Assembly (NCBI RefSeq): GCF_001556045.1
Contig: NZ_LSIC01000197.1
Coordinates: 49,474 to 113,473 of the forward strand
Direction of reading: 5' to 3'
From: Bradyrhizobium sp. CCH5-F6
GTDB lineage: Bacteria; Pseudomonadota; Alphaproteobacteria; Rhizobiales; Xanthobacteraceae
DNA length: 64,000 nt
Shown here: piece by piece, positions 53,675-61,335 of the stretch
Position numbering within the stretch: the first letter of the stretch is position 1
Layout: each line of letters starts with the position of its first letter
The notes under the pieces: generated by a model
What the model was told of the DNA's origin: nothing
The model's database searches: none
Seen by the model: the letters and a program-made list of their open reading frames with translations, nothing else
Program-made: the position numbers and the translations under genes

Positions 53675-53920
53675 CTAATAACGGCGGCTCGACCCGCTGC
53701 CCCTGGTTCTATTCCCGTAATATGGCCGGGCACGACCGCCGCTCGTCGTCACGGGCGGTTCGATCCGGCTCGGAATGTTCGGGGTCGCCGTGGAGCGCGA
53801 CGGCTGCGACGGGTTGACGATGATCACATTACGGTTGGGTGTCGACGCATCGTTGACGCCCTGGGCCCAGGCGCAGGCAGGCACGAGAAGCGCGAGTGTA
53901 ATCAAACCTAATCGTTTCAT
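53675..53920 (-). CDS. Small exported protein of the 'AQG' type
   Basis: The 81-residue protein starts MKRLGLITLALLVPACAWAQ, a signal peptide with cleavage expected before QGVND, and ATG 53920 follows GGGAGA. The mature part is low-complexity, rich in Ser, Thr, Pro, Arg and Gly ('PSRIEPPVTTSGGRARPYYG'), and likely disordered. It shares the signal-cleavage sequence style (AxA-QG) with genes at 37237, 53998 and 57634. Function unknown. Confidence 0.62.
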   Translation of the reverse strand: MKRLGLITLALLVPACAWAQGVNDASTPNRNVIIVNPSQPSRSTATPNIPSRIEPPVTTSGGRARPYYGNRTRGSGSSRRY

Positions 53921-53997
53921 GCTATATCTCCCGAGCAAGAACGTCAGGGAGGCGAACACGGTTCCTTCACGGCTGCTTCACGGTTCGTTGCGTGACC

Positions 53998-54243
53998 TCA
54001 TCGCGGCACCGCGACCAGCTTGCCATCCCGCCAGACGCCTTGAGCCGACCTTCCGGCAGGAAGGCTCCCCGACACATTCCGAGTAGCCGTCGGCCGGGAC
54101 GCGGCTTGGGTGGTTTGCGCCTTTTTCGTCGGTGTCGTGATGATGCTGGAGCTTGTGGTGTTGGCCTGATCCTTGGTCCCCTGCGCAGAAGCAGACTGAA
54201 CCAGGAAGGCCAGGAACACGATCGCCGTCAAAATGCCGCGCAT
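53998..54243 (-). CDS. Small exported protein with AQGTKD motif
   Basis: The 81-residue protein starts MRGILTAIVFLAFLVQSASA and is cleaved before QGTKDQANTT. The mature part is Thr/Ser/Ala-rich and probably disordered, with a basic end ('QGVWRDGKLVAVPR'). The AQGTKD sequence is shared exactly with the gene at 57634-57864. A longer upstream frame (to 54459) is rejected because the signal peptide fixes ATG 54243. Function unknown. Confidence 0.6.
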   Translation of the reverse strand: MRGILTAIVFLAFLVQSASAQGTKDQANTTSSSIITTPTKKAQTTQAASRPTATRNVSGSLPAGRSAQGVWRDGKLVAVPR

Positions 54244-54429
54244 GGTCAAACACCGGAAGAAGGAGCTGGGCGGAATGTCACAGGTTTCCGCCCAAAAGCA
54301 AGCTCTTCGAGGCGATCGCGAACGACCGCTGCGTGTCGTTGCCGTCGGAGCGTTGCGCCGCTTGGCCAAGGGAATCCAAGTGAAAAAGCCTAGCGAAACA
54401 GCAGTATCCGGGCTAGTTGATCGGCCTTG

Positions 54430-55635
54430 ATGACGGAGCCCGGCGACACAGCAGCCCACGCCTCGAAGGCGCAGGAGATCAAGGCCGGACTGGTCCGCCT
54501 GTTGTCAGGGCGGATCCGCGAAATCTCCGACGATCCCCGGCAGATGCGGGATGTCGTTTACGAATTGGCCCGCGTCAAGCTTCTGGAACAATTCAGCCAC
54601 ACCGATGCGCGGGAAGCGCGGGAGCTCCAGCAAGTCCTCGAGCGCGCCATTCGGGAGGTCGAGCGGTCCTTTGAGCGAAGCGGAACATCGTCACCGGCAA
54701 AGGCTGCCGCAGACCCCGTGGCGAATCCTCCACCGGCCGACATCCCAGTTCCACCGCCCATTCCGATGCCGGTTGCCTTGGCTTCACCAGCCGTTTCGCA
54801 GGCTGCGGAGACGCAACGCCGTCCTGCCGCACCGCCAATTTCGCTCGACCGACCCAAACGGAGCGGCGCCTTCAAATCTCTCGTTCGATTGACCGTCATC
54901 CTCCTGCTCATTGGTGGGGCCGGGACCTTGGCCGTCTATTGGCCTCGGCTGAGGACACAGCTGACCGCATTATCGCCGACGGCGTTGCCGCCCGAGCGGG
55001 CACCGAACAGCCAGGAAGCTCGCCCGGCCGCCAGCCCGGCTCCCCCCGTGGCCGAAACTGCTGAACGGACGCCGGATAGCCAGAAAGAGCCGGCGCATCC
55101 CTCGATGCCTTTGCCGACGACATTCGGCGTCTACGCCTTGAACGAAGGCCAGCTCCATGAGCTCAAGCCGGTGCCTGGAAAGATTCCCGACCGGCGCGTC
55201 GCGATCTCGGCGGCCATCACCGCGCCGAGCGTGACCACGTTGACGGACGGCGACGTCAAATTCATCGTGTTCAGGCCCGACGGAGGTGTCGACGCAAGCG
55301 GGACCGAAGTTCGGGTGGTCGCGAAAGTCTCCCGGGCCATGGGCGTCGATGCCACCGGGAAAGCCGCCATCGTCAACGTCGGCGATTCCTGGGTCATTCG
55401 GAGCATGTCCTACCCCTACAAGGTAGGTCCGGTCGACGACCAGCCGAGAATGCTATTGCTCCAGCCGGAGCAAGACGGCTTTACGCTCGCTCCCGGCCGC
55501 TACATCGTCGTGGTCAAGGGCATGGGCTACGACTTCACCGTGGCTGGAACGATCACCGACCCCAATCAATGCGTCGAACGGATCAATGCGGCGAACGGCG
55601 CGTTCTACTCGCCCTGTCCGCCGCCACGACGCTGA
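54430..55635 (+). CDS. Single-pass membrane protein with cytoplasmic helical and periplasmic domains
   Basis: The 401-residue protein has a soluble helical N-terminus ('LVRLLSGRIREISDDPRQMR' and a coiled stretch to about residue 85), a Pro/Ala-rich linker, one membrane helix around 150-170 ('LTVILLLIGGAGTLAVYW'), a second Pro-rich linker, and a folded C-terminal domain ('VAISAAITAPSVTTLTDGDV', 'KFIVFRPDGGVDASGTEVRV') with two late cysteines. ATG 54430 is preferred to TTG 54427. I do not recognise the family; it looks like a sensor or scaffold spanning the membrane. Confidence 0.7.
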   Translation: MTEPGDTAAHASKAQEIKAGLVRLLSGRIREISDDPRQMRDVVYELARVKLLEQFSHTDAREARELQQVLERAIREVERSFERSGTSSPAKAAADPVANPPPADIPVPPPIPMPVALASPAVSQAAETQRRPAAPPISLDRPKRSGAFKSLVRLTVILLLIGGAGTLAVYWPRLRTQLTALSPTALPPERAPNSQEARPAASPAPPVAETAERTPDSQKEPAHPSMPLPTTFGVYALNEGQLHELKPVPGKIPDRRVAISAAITAPSVTTLTDGDVKFIVFRPDGGVDASGTEVRVVAKVSRAMGVDATGKAAIVNVGDSWVIRSMSYPYKVGPVDDQPRMLLLQPEQDGFTLAPGRYIVVVKGMGYDFTVAGTITDPNQCVERINAANGAFYSPCPPPRR

Positions 55636-55682
55636 AGCATCGGGACTGATTGAATCAAACGCTCTCGCAGCAAGCTCGATTC

Positions 55683-55961
55683 CTATTTGGCCGGCTTGCT
55701 GTCTTTTGGCGCGTCCGCCGGCATGTCGTCGACCTTGCCGTCATTGGCAACGCATTTCTTGAAGTATTCGCGCTGATCCTTGCCCGTTCCCTTGGTGCTG
55801 CCAGCTGCGGGGTTGCCGATTTGTCTGGGCGGAAAGGCCTTGGCCACCGCCGCCTCGCATGCGCGCGCGACCTCGACCGTGATGGCCGAAGCCGTTCCCG
55901 GCGCGGCCAGCGTCAAAACAGCCGCCAATCCGGCCGACGTTCGCAAATCCCTGATCTGCAC
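55683..55961 (-). CDS. Small exported cysteine protein, GTG start
   Basis: The 92-residue protein starts with GTG 55961 behind GGGAG at 7 nt. The signal peptide ends near GTASA. The mature part has a two-cysteine helix-like pattern ('ACEAAVAKAFPPRQIGNP' and 'REYFKKCVAND') and a Lys/Asp/Pro-rich tail. It is convergent with the membrane protein at 54430. No family is recognised. Confidence 0.62.
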   Translation of the reverse strand: MQIRDLRTSAGLAAVLTLAAPGTASAITVEVARACEAAVAKAFPPRQIGNPAAGSTKGTGKDQREYFKKCVANDGKVDDMPADAPKDSKPAK

Positions 55962-56192
55962 TCTGTCGCTCCCTCAATCCGTGAACCGTTGCCGAAACCA
56001 TATCAAAAAGGGTCGCTGCACCAAACGGCAAACCGGCGCCGAATTGCCGAGCGGTCGCCCCTGCGTGCCGCAGAGCCGCTTCATATGAGGTCGTGGGAAA
56101 CCTGAGCGCGCGCCAAAGGGCGGCCGTCTCGAAGGATGGCCGCAAGCATACGGCCTCAAATGCGAAGCGCGGGACAGGATCCCCGGACTAGA

Positions 56193-56618
56193 CTAGCTGT
56201 TGAGCTGCGGCGGCTTGAAATCCGGGAAACGCGTGAGCATTGCGGTCTTGACGAACTTCAAGTGAGCAATGGAGCTGGCCAGTTCCTTGAGCCGTCGCTG
56301 GCCGTTCGAGATGTCGGCCGCGAAGAGATCCTGATGATGATTGTCGAGCGCCTCCCGCTCGAGATATTCGTCGGTGCCGTTTCCGAAGGTGACGGATGCA
56401 CGAGCAAGGGCATCGTCGACGCGGCGGTTGAGCCCGGCCTGCTCCCTCTCTGCCTCCTGCAACGCCGTTTCGATCGCCGTCAGGACGGCACCGATGCGCA
56501 CGCGATCGGTCTCCGCATCACGTTCGACGGAGCGGGCCTTGAAGCCTTTGTCCTCGCGGCGGGAGCCGAGAAGATTGTGTGCGCGCGCTCTCAGGAACAG
56601 CTGAAACATCCGGGCCAT
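56193..56618 (-). CDS. Soluble helical hypothetical protein, 141 residues
   Basis: The protein is charged, without a signal or membrane segment, and has long heptad-like helices ('IGAVLTAIETALQEAEREQA', 'GLNRRVDDALARASVTFGNG', 'LKELASSIAHLKFVKTAML'), suggesting a coiled coil. It lies 32 bp downstream of the frameshifted gene in the same direction, so the two may have shared a transcript. ATG 56618 and ATG 56609 are both possible starts. No family is recognised. Confidence 0.6.
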   Translation of the reverse strand: MARMFQLFLRARAHNLLGSRREDKGFKARSVERDAETDRVRIGAVLTAIETALQEAEREQAGLNRRVDDALARASVTFGNGTDEYLEREALDNHHQDLFAADISNGQRRLKELASSIAHLKFVKTAMLTRFPDFKPPQLNS

Positions 56619-56650
56619 CCCACGATCGAGATTCAGAGGACTACCATCGG

Positions 56651-56941
56651 TCAGCCATAGTTAACAAACCCTGAATCTTGCACCCGCTCTGCCTGGCTTT
56701 CTACGATCCACGCCCGCCAGGCCCCTTCGTGCTTGGAATGGAGCTCGAGCCAGCGAATTTCGTGCGTGGCAGCGGCTCGTTCGCTCACGCAGATCCGGGA
56801 TGCGAACCGCACTGTCTCATTCGGCGCAAGATCCAGCGCTTCGAACTTTGCCGTCTCTTCCGGAGACAGGCCGATCAGAACACGGTGTTCTCGCACGCCG
56901 ACGAAATATCTGCGGGCGCGTCGCGCCTCAGTTCAATCATT
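56651..56941 (-). pseudogene. Frameshifted paralogue of the 90-residue protein at 19597
   Basis: From ATG 56941 the frame reads MIELRRDAP, matching MSEPKKDAP of the intact copy. The match then shifts by one frame to RRYFVGVREHRVLIGL, matching RRYIVDGAGQRVLVGL, and continues through 'EETAKFEALD' and 'RWLELHSKHEGAWRAWI'. The jump falls at a run of three G on the plus strand (56915-56917), where one added base would restore one long frame. It is either a true frameshift or a homopolymer sequencing error. A GTG at 56896 could start a shortened protein of 81 residues. Confidence 0.75.
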
Positions 56942-57339
56942 CGAGCGGCCCTAGCTCATGATCCAGGGCCCGGAAGATCTTTCAGTCGCCGATCAAAGGT
57001 AGGAACGAAAGCGGTCAAAGTGAGCGCACCGCTGCCGGGCGCAGCTGCGGCCGGCGCGGGATACCTGCGACGCGGACTCGAGCGGATCCGGCAGCCGTCG
57101 CGGACGACACCGGCCGGCACAAGATCCGTGGTTATACGGGGCGTCATTCACCAACTTCATCCCGGTAAGGTTGAGAGGTTAGCTTAATCCGCGTTGTTTG
57201 TTGCGAACGCGCGCGCTTTGCTTATCCATCTCTCGCACCGGGCTCCCCCAAGTCCGGCCCCACCCAAGCAAAGCCGTCGAGCGAACATGGGTCCGCTTGG
57301 CGGCTTTGTCGTTGTGTCGACGAGAGGAACATTTCGGTT
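56942..57339. other. 398-bp intergenic region, no gene seen
   Basis: No protein-like frame was found on either strand. It should hold promoters for the divergent frameshifted gene and the small HTH gene at 57340. Confidence 0.35.
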
Positions 57340-57513
57340 ATGGCGCGCAGGCCCTGGTCGTTCAAGGAAGATCGCCGGCTCATGGAGCTGGCCAAGTCTT
57401 CAGCCTCGCTGGAGCAAGCGGCGAAAGCTCTCGGTCGCACGCCCGATGCGATCAAGCGCATGGCCTTGCGGCTGGGTCTTTCGTTGAAGTCGAAGTCGGG
57501 CAAGAAGAACTGA
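57340..57513 (+). CDS. 57-residue SANT/Myb-like helix-turn-helix protein
   Basis: ATG 57340 opens 57 codons, with GAGAGG about 12 nt upstream. The protein reads MARRPWSFKEDRRLMELAKS, then 'SLEQAAKALGRTPDAIKRMA' and a Lys/Ser-rich tail. The W-x-x-x-E-D-x-x-L start and the AAxxLGRTPxAI helix-turn-helix are the pattern of small Myb/SANT-like DNA-binding domains, also seen in GcrA-type and phage proteins. It probably binds DNA, but its target is unknown. It is too short to be caught by common length cut-offs. Confidence 0.7.
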   Translation: MARRPWSFKEDRRLMELAKSSASLEQAAKALGRTPDAIKRMALRLGLSLKSKSGKKN

Positions 57514-57633
57514 CTGCGAGAACGGCAGCGCCGCACGCGGCCGATCATATTCATAGCTCGTTCCCGTCCGCCATCGCCTCCGGCGGAGAGCGTCGAATGA
57601 GCGCTCCCGCCTCTTGACGAGCCGCTTCCTTGC

Positions 57634-57864
57634 CTAGTTCTGCGACTTCTTCTGGGATCCCATCCCGGGGCTGGTCCCGTAAGTCGGCGTCCCCGTTCCT
57701 TTGAACGCGCCGCCCATGCTGTCCGAACCGGAATTCGTTCCTGTGCCGCTGCGGGTCGAAGACGTGGGCTGCGTGCCCGATGGCGTGTCTTTGGTCCCCT
57801 GCGCCAGGGCCACAGAGCTTCCGATGGCTGACGCGAGAAGAAGGAGACTTAAAGTCCTGATCAT
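57634..57864 (-). CDS. Small exported protein with AQGTKD motif
   Basis: The 76-residue protein starts MIRTLSLLLLASAIGSSVAL and is cleaved before QGTKDTPSGT. The mature region is a Ser/Thr/Gly low-complexity chain ending MGSQKKSQN, likely disordered. It shares AQGTKD with 53998-54243. ATG 57864 is preferred to an upstream ATG at 57900, since it fits the signal peptide. Function unknown. Confidence 0.6.
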   Translation of the reverse strand: MIRTLSLLLLASAIGSSVALAQGTKDTPSGTQPTSSTRSGTGTNSGSDSMGGAFKGTGTPTYGTSPGMGSQKKSQN

Positions 57865-58164
57865 ACTGCTCAACTTTCCATGTTCGTGCGGCGAGACCAT
57901 TGGTCAGCCATCGCCCAGGTAGACCCACTTCGGGCCTGTGTGCCCGTTAAACCCTATCTTGGCCCCCGCTGGCTAGAAGCCATTGCTGAAGGCAAACTGG
58001 AATTTCGAGCTCTCGGGGAATGTCGTGCCCAAGCATCTTCCACCGAAGCGCATCGGCGGGACAACAGGCTTGTGGCCGGCGGGACCTCTGACGACGACAG
58101 CGACCTTTTAACGATACTCTCGGCTTTCGAACCAGACCGGCGGCCAACCTTGTATGTTGGCGCC
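57865..58164. other. 300-bp divergent intergenic region, no gene seen
   Basis: It separates a minus-strand small exported gene from the plus-strand VanZ-like gene. An open frame runs through it on the plus strand but its residues have no protein-like features; the VanZ-like start at 58165 marks the true gene. Confidence 0.35.
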
Positions 58165-58530
58165 ATGCGCAGGAACCACCTGATTGCAGCCGCGAGCATC
58201 TGTCTTGCGCTGATCGTCTATGCCACGCTGGCGCGGCTGGCGGGACGGCCGGCGCTCATGGGGCACCACGAGGCCTATTGGGTCGTCGTGATCGAGCGTT
58301 TCAGTGCCTATGGGTTGCTCGGCTTCCTGCTTTCCTTCCTGCTGCCGGGACGGTTCGTCCTGGCCTGCTCTCTCGTTATCGGCGTCGCCATGGGGCTGGA
58401 GCTGATGCAAGCGTTCATACCCGACCGGGATCCGGGCTTCCTCGACGTGCTGCAGAAGGCGGCAGGAGGGACCGTCGGCGTCATGCTCGCCCAGATGATC
58501 CTGGCGTTCCTGCCCCGACCGCCGTCCTGA
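58165..58530 (+). CDS. VanZ-like membrane protein
   Basis: The 121-residue protein has four hydrophobic segments: 'LIAAASICLALIVYATLARL', 'ERFSAYGLLGFLLSFLLPGR', 'VLACSLVIGVAMGLELMQAF' and 'AAGGTVGVMLAQMILAFLP'. The 'ELMQAFIPDRDPGFLDVLQK' block (E-x-x-Q-x-F-x-P-x-R) is the VanZ-family signature. VanZ proteins are small membrane proteins linked to envelope or glycan functions, in most cases unknown. ATG 58165 is used because residues upstream do not fit the family. Confidence 0.78.
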   Translation: MRRNHLIAAASICLALIVYATLARLAGRPALMGHHEAYWVVVIERFSAYGLLGFLLSFLLPGRFVLACSLVIGVAMGLELMQAFIPDRDPGFLDVLQKAAGGTVGVMLAQMILAFLPRPPS

Positions 58531-58556
58531 AGCGTCCAGCCTCTCGGCGAGGAGAG

Positions 58557-58841
58557 TCAGGCCACCCCGCGCCTGTTGCGGAGTTCGGCAGGCGCCAGCA
58601 GTTCGGCCATCTGCCGGTGGGTGTCGTGCAGCGCTTCGATGGCGCAATCGAGATCGAAATCCGCCTCACGCACGGATGCAAGGAATTTGGCCGTCAGTGC
58701 CAGGTCGAGCTTGACGCGCGTCGCCCCGTCGCGACTCTTGCGACGATCGAGCGACAGATGGATGGCGCGGGTCCGCGCCTCCATGGCGCCGCAGCCGCAA
58801 AGCGCGCCGAGTTCGTCGTATGTCATCCAGATTTGAGGCAT
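58557..58841 (-). CDS. Soluble hypothetical protein, 94 residues
   Basis: GGAAGA stands 4 nt before ATG 58841. The protein 'MPQIWMTYDELGALCGCGAM' has a winged-helix-like start, including 'LSLDRRKSRDGATRVKLDLA', and a helical end. It might be a small DNA-binding protein, but no family is certain. It converges on the VanZ-like gene (26 bp between stops). Confidence 0.6.
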   Translation of the reverse strand: MPQIWMTYDELGALCGCGAMEARTRAIHLSLDRRKSRDGATRVKLDLALTAKFLASVREADFDLDCAIEALHDTHRQMAELLAPAELRNRRGVA

Positions 58842-59007
58842 GTTCTTCCACCACGCTTGATCGGCCGCAGACTAGCTCTCGCTTCTAAAGGCAGGGTTTC
58901 TGCAGCGCGGCCGCGGCGTGAATTCAAGACGACAGCGTCAATGCAATGCTAATCACGGCGTTCGGCGCGAAGGCTTGTGGCGCCGCGAATTTGTTCGATC
59001 TGCCTTT

Positions 59008-59451
59008 TTACTTGGGCGAGCCAGCCGCAAACGGATTCCGCGATCGGGTGCGGCCGTCGAGCCGCTTGGGCAGCTTGTCGGAATTGAGTTTCACGACCGC
59101 GCCACGGGCATCGGGCGCCGGCGCGTCTTCCTGGCTGTAGATCAGCGTCGCCTCGAACATCACGCCGGGCGCCTCCCGGGCCGTTCCCGAACAGGTCGCC
59201 ATCGCACCGCTGTAAACGCCCGAAAGCTCGACCTCGACTTCGTCGTAGCCGAACACGGTCGGCGGCCCGTCGGCATGTCGCCGTGTGGTCAGAACGGCCG
59301 TGAAGTGCTGGTCGTCATCGAAATGATAGGAGCCGCCATAGGTGAAGAAGCTGTCACTGCCCGAGATCCGGCCGTCGGCCAGATGCACGATGCCGGTGCC
59401 TTGCGCCTGCGCGGTTCTGAACCACGCCGCGTATTTGCCCTCTTTCAGCAT
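59008..59451 (-). CDS. GrlR-like domain protein
   Basis: The 147-residue protein starts MLKEGKYAAWFRTAQAQGTG and continues 'IVHLADGRISGSDSFFTYGG' then 'SYHFDDDQHFTAVLTTRRHA', the pattern of GrlR-type beta-barrel proteins (G-x-G-x-V-x-L-x-D-G-x-x-x-G-D-S). GrlR was first described as a negative regulator of type III secretion; rhizobial relatives are common and mostly uncharacterised. No type III secretion gene is in this window. ATG 59451 fits the family start; a longer frame reaches 59556. Confidence 0.65.
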   Translation of the reverse strand: MLKEGKYAAWFRTAQAQGTGIVHLADGRISGSDSFFTYGGSYHFDDDQHFTAVLTTRRHADGPPTVFGYDEVEVELSGVYSGAMATCSGTAREAPGVMFEATLIYSQEDAPAPDARGAVVKLNSDKLPKRLDGRTRSRNPFAAGSPK

Positions 59452-59571
59452 GGAAACGTCCGTCGTCAATTCCGTCCGTATTTGCAACGAACAGTGGGGC
59501 GCAACAATGACCGGCGCGGCGAGCATTCCGCCACGGTTAACGCCCTGCAAAATCAATCCGTCAAAATTTCT

Positions 59572-59594
59572 GCGGGCACGCGAGGCGTGCCCGC
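59572..59594 (-). terminator. Strong terminator of the chemotaxis operon
   Basis: Perfect 10-bp arms GCGGGCACGC (59572-59581) and GCGTGCCCGC (59585-59594) close a 3-nt loop. On the minus strand the hairpin is followed by AGAAATTTTGACGG. It begins 8 nt after the stop of the soluble MCP-like gene. Confidence 0.8.
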
Positions 59595-59601
59595 GGCAAC
59601 A

Positions 59602-61335
59602 TCAAAACAATTCTATGCCGTCGTCCGCAGCCTCGACCGCCTCGATCCGCCGCGCGGTGGCGACCGACGTCAGCCCGAGCGTCTGCAGGAATTCCCGGTG
59701 GACGTCCCGCTCACGCTCCATCGTGTAACGCGCAAACAGCTCGTCGAGCACCGCTTCGTCCTGCGCTTGCGGCCGCGGCTTCTGCGCGCCCGCGCTCGCG
59801 GCTTCGAGCCGCGCAGCGACCGCGGGCAATGCCGCCGAGCCTTCGCCGAGGGCGCTCATCAGGCCTTGCGCCGAATTCATGAGACCTTCGAACTCCGCAC
59901 CTTCGTCGACGAGCCGGCTCATCAGCCTGCCGAGCCGTTCGTTGCCGGCCTCGACCTCGCGCAGCGCCTGGAGAATCTGCGGTTCGAGCTGGGCGAGCTG
60001 CGTGGGATCGCCCTGCACGCGAAGCTCCTTCAGCTCCGCGGCCGATCGCTCGATACCGTCGAGCACGGGCCTCAGACGCGCCGCCCCCGCCGACACCTGG
60101 TCGGCGGTGGCCTTGAGCTCGTTGGCGATGACGACGAAAGCGCTGCCGCGGCTGCCGAGATGGCTCGCCTTGAGGCCCGCATTCATTCCGATCAGCGTGA
60201 TGTCGACCGTCGCCTCGGCCAGCCCGGCGATGGCCTGGCGGAATTTCGTCAGCGTATCCTCGACGATCGCGAGCGCCTCGTCGACCGAGCGGCCGGCACC
60301 CTCGCAGGTGGCGATCAGGTTCGATGCATGCGCCAGCGTCTGCTTGATGCGCGTCAGGAACGACGACGAGCCGCCGTCATCGCCGCCGAACAGCGAGCGG
60401 CCGTGGCCGACGACATTGCCCGCATCGCGCAGGATGGCGGCGAGCGCGCCAACGATCTGGCCGACGTCGCCGCTGAACTCGCGCTGTGCGTCCCTGAGCT
60501 GAGCCGCCTGCAATTGGCGGATCGCGCGCGCGCCGTCGTCGCTCGCCATCGGTACGGGAACGAGGCTCGGGGCGCGAGCCGACGCAAGGCCAAGGCCGTG
60601 CGAGACGTGCTCGAGGCGCTGGCGCGTGCTGTCGCCGGCCTGCAAGGAGACGATCGCGCTGCCCACCGCCTCGGCGATCTTCCTGGTGCTGGAGCTCGCG
60701 AGGTCGGCGAGATGGCTGCTGTTGCTGCGCTGATCGCGCAATCCGGAATAGGCGGAGCCGAGCTCGGCGCTCTGCGCCGCCAGCTGATTGCGGTAGCGGC
60801 CCTCGAACTCCTTCTGCCGGCCGAACGCGGTGGCCACCGCCTCGGACAGGCGCTGCTGATCCCGCGCGCAGCCTTCGAGCGCGCCCTGTACGGCCTTGCC
60901 GAGATCGTAGGCCTCCTGCGTGAAGGCGAGAAAGCCCTCGCGGTCGCCGTCGAGCGAGGCTGCCTCGATCCGCGCGCTGCGGGCGATGATGGTGATCATC
61001 TGGATGTGCTTGAACAGCGGCTTGAGCAAGGCGGATGCCTCCGCCGTGCTCTTGCCGATCGTCTCGAGCAGGGCGGTCTCGGCCGGCAGGGCCTCCGCCA
61101 GGTCGCTGAGCCGCGCGGCGATCTCCTGTAGCGCGGTTGCGGCCCCCTCGATCTCAGCACCGGAGAGTTCGGTGGAAAGCGCGGCGAGGCCCTGGTTCAG
61201 CTCCTTGAAGATGAGATGACCGCGTCCGAGGTCGTGACCGACGCGCGCGAACACGTCCTCGATGCGCGAGTTGACGTCCTCGATCGCGGCGATGGCCTCG
61301 GCGGACGTATCGGCCGGAATGAACGACATCGCCAT
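59602..61335 (-). CDS. Soluble methyl-accepting chemotaxis-like signalling protein
   Basis: The 577-residue protein has no membrane helix and is almost all helical. A block 'DITLIGMNAGLKASHLGSRG' then 'SAFVVIANELKATADQVSAG' corresponds to the MCP hairpin tip region ('LNAAIEAARAGExGxGFAVVAxEVR'), but with key positions changed (MNAGLKASHLG). It could be a cytoplasmic MCP-like adaptor or a CheB/CheR partner. ATG 61335 overlaps the cheB stop as TGATG, so it is translationally coupled to cheB. It is the last gene of the operon. Confidence 0.72.
   Translation of the reverse strand: MAMSFIPADTSAEAIAAIEDVNSRIEDVFARVGHDLGRGHLIFKELNQGLAALSTELSGAEIEGAATALQEIAARLSDLAEALPAETALLETIGKSTAEASALLKPLFKHIQMITIIARSARIEAASLDGDREGFLAFTQEAYDLGKAVQGALEGCARDQQRLSEAVATAFGRQKEFEGRYRNQLAAQSAELGSAYSGLRDQRSNSSHLADLASSSTRKIAEAVGSAIVSLQAGDSTRQRLEHVSHGLGLASARAPSLVPVPMASDDGARAIRQLQAAQLRDAQREFSGDVGQIVGALAAILRDAGNVVGHGRSLFGGDDGGSSSFLTRIKQTLAHASNLIATCEGAGRSVDEALAIVEDTLTKFRQAIAGLAEATVDITLIGMNAGLKASHLGSRGSAFVVIANELKATADQVSAGAARLRPVLDGIERSAAELKELRVQGDPTQLAQLEPQILQALREVEAGNERLGRLMSRLVDEGAEFEGLMNSAQGLMSALGEGSAALPAVAARLEAASAGAQKPRPQAQDEAVLDELFARYTMERERDVHREFLQTLGLTSVATARRIEAVEAADDGIELF

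Noticed and set aside
58918..61131. A 737-codon open frame antisense to the MCP-like gene
   Set aside because: Arg/Leu-rich mirror of a GC-rich coding sequence; no start signal or family features.
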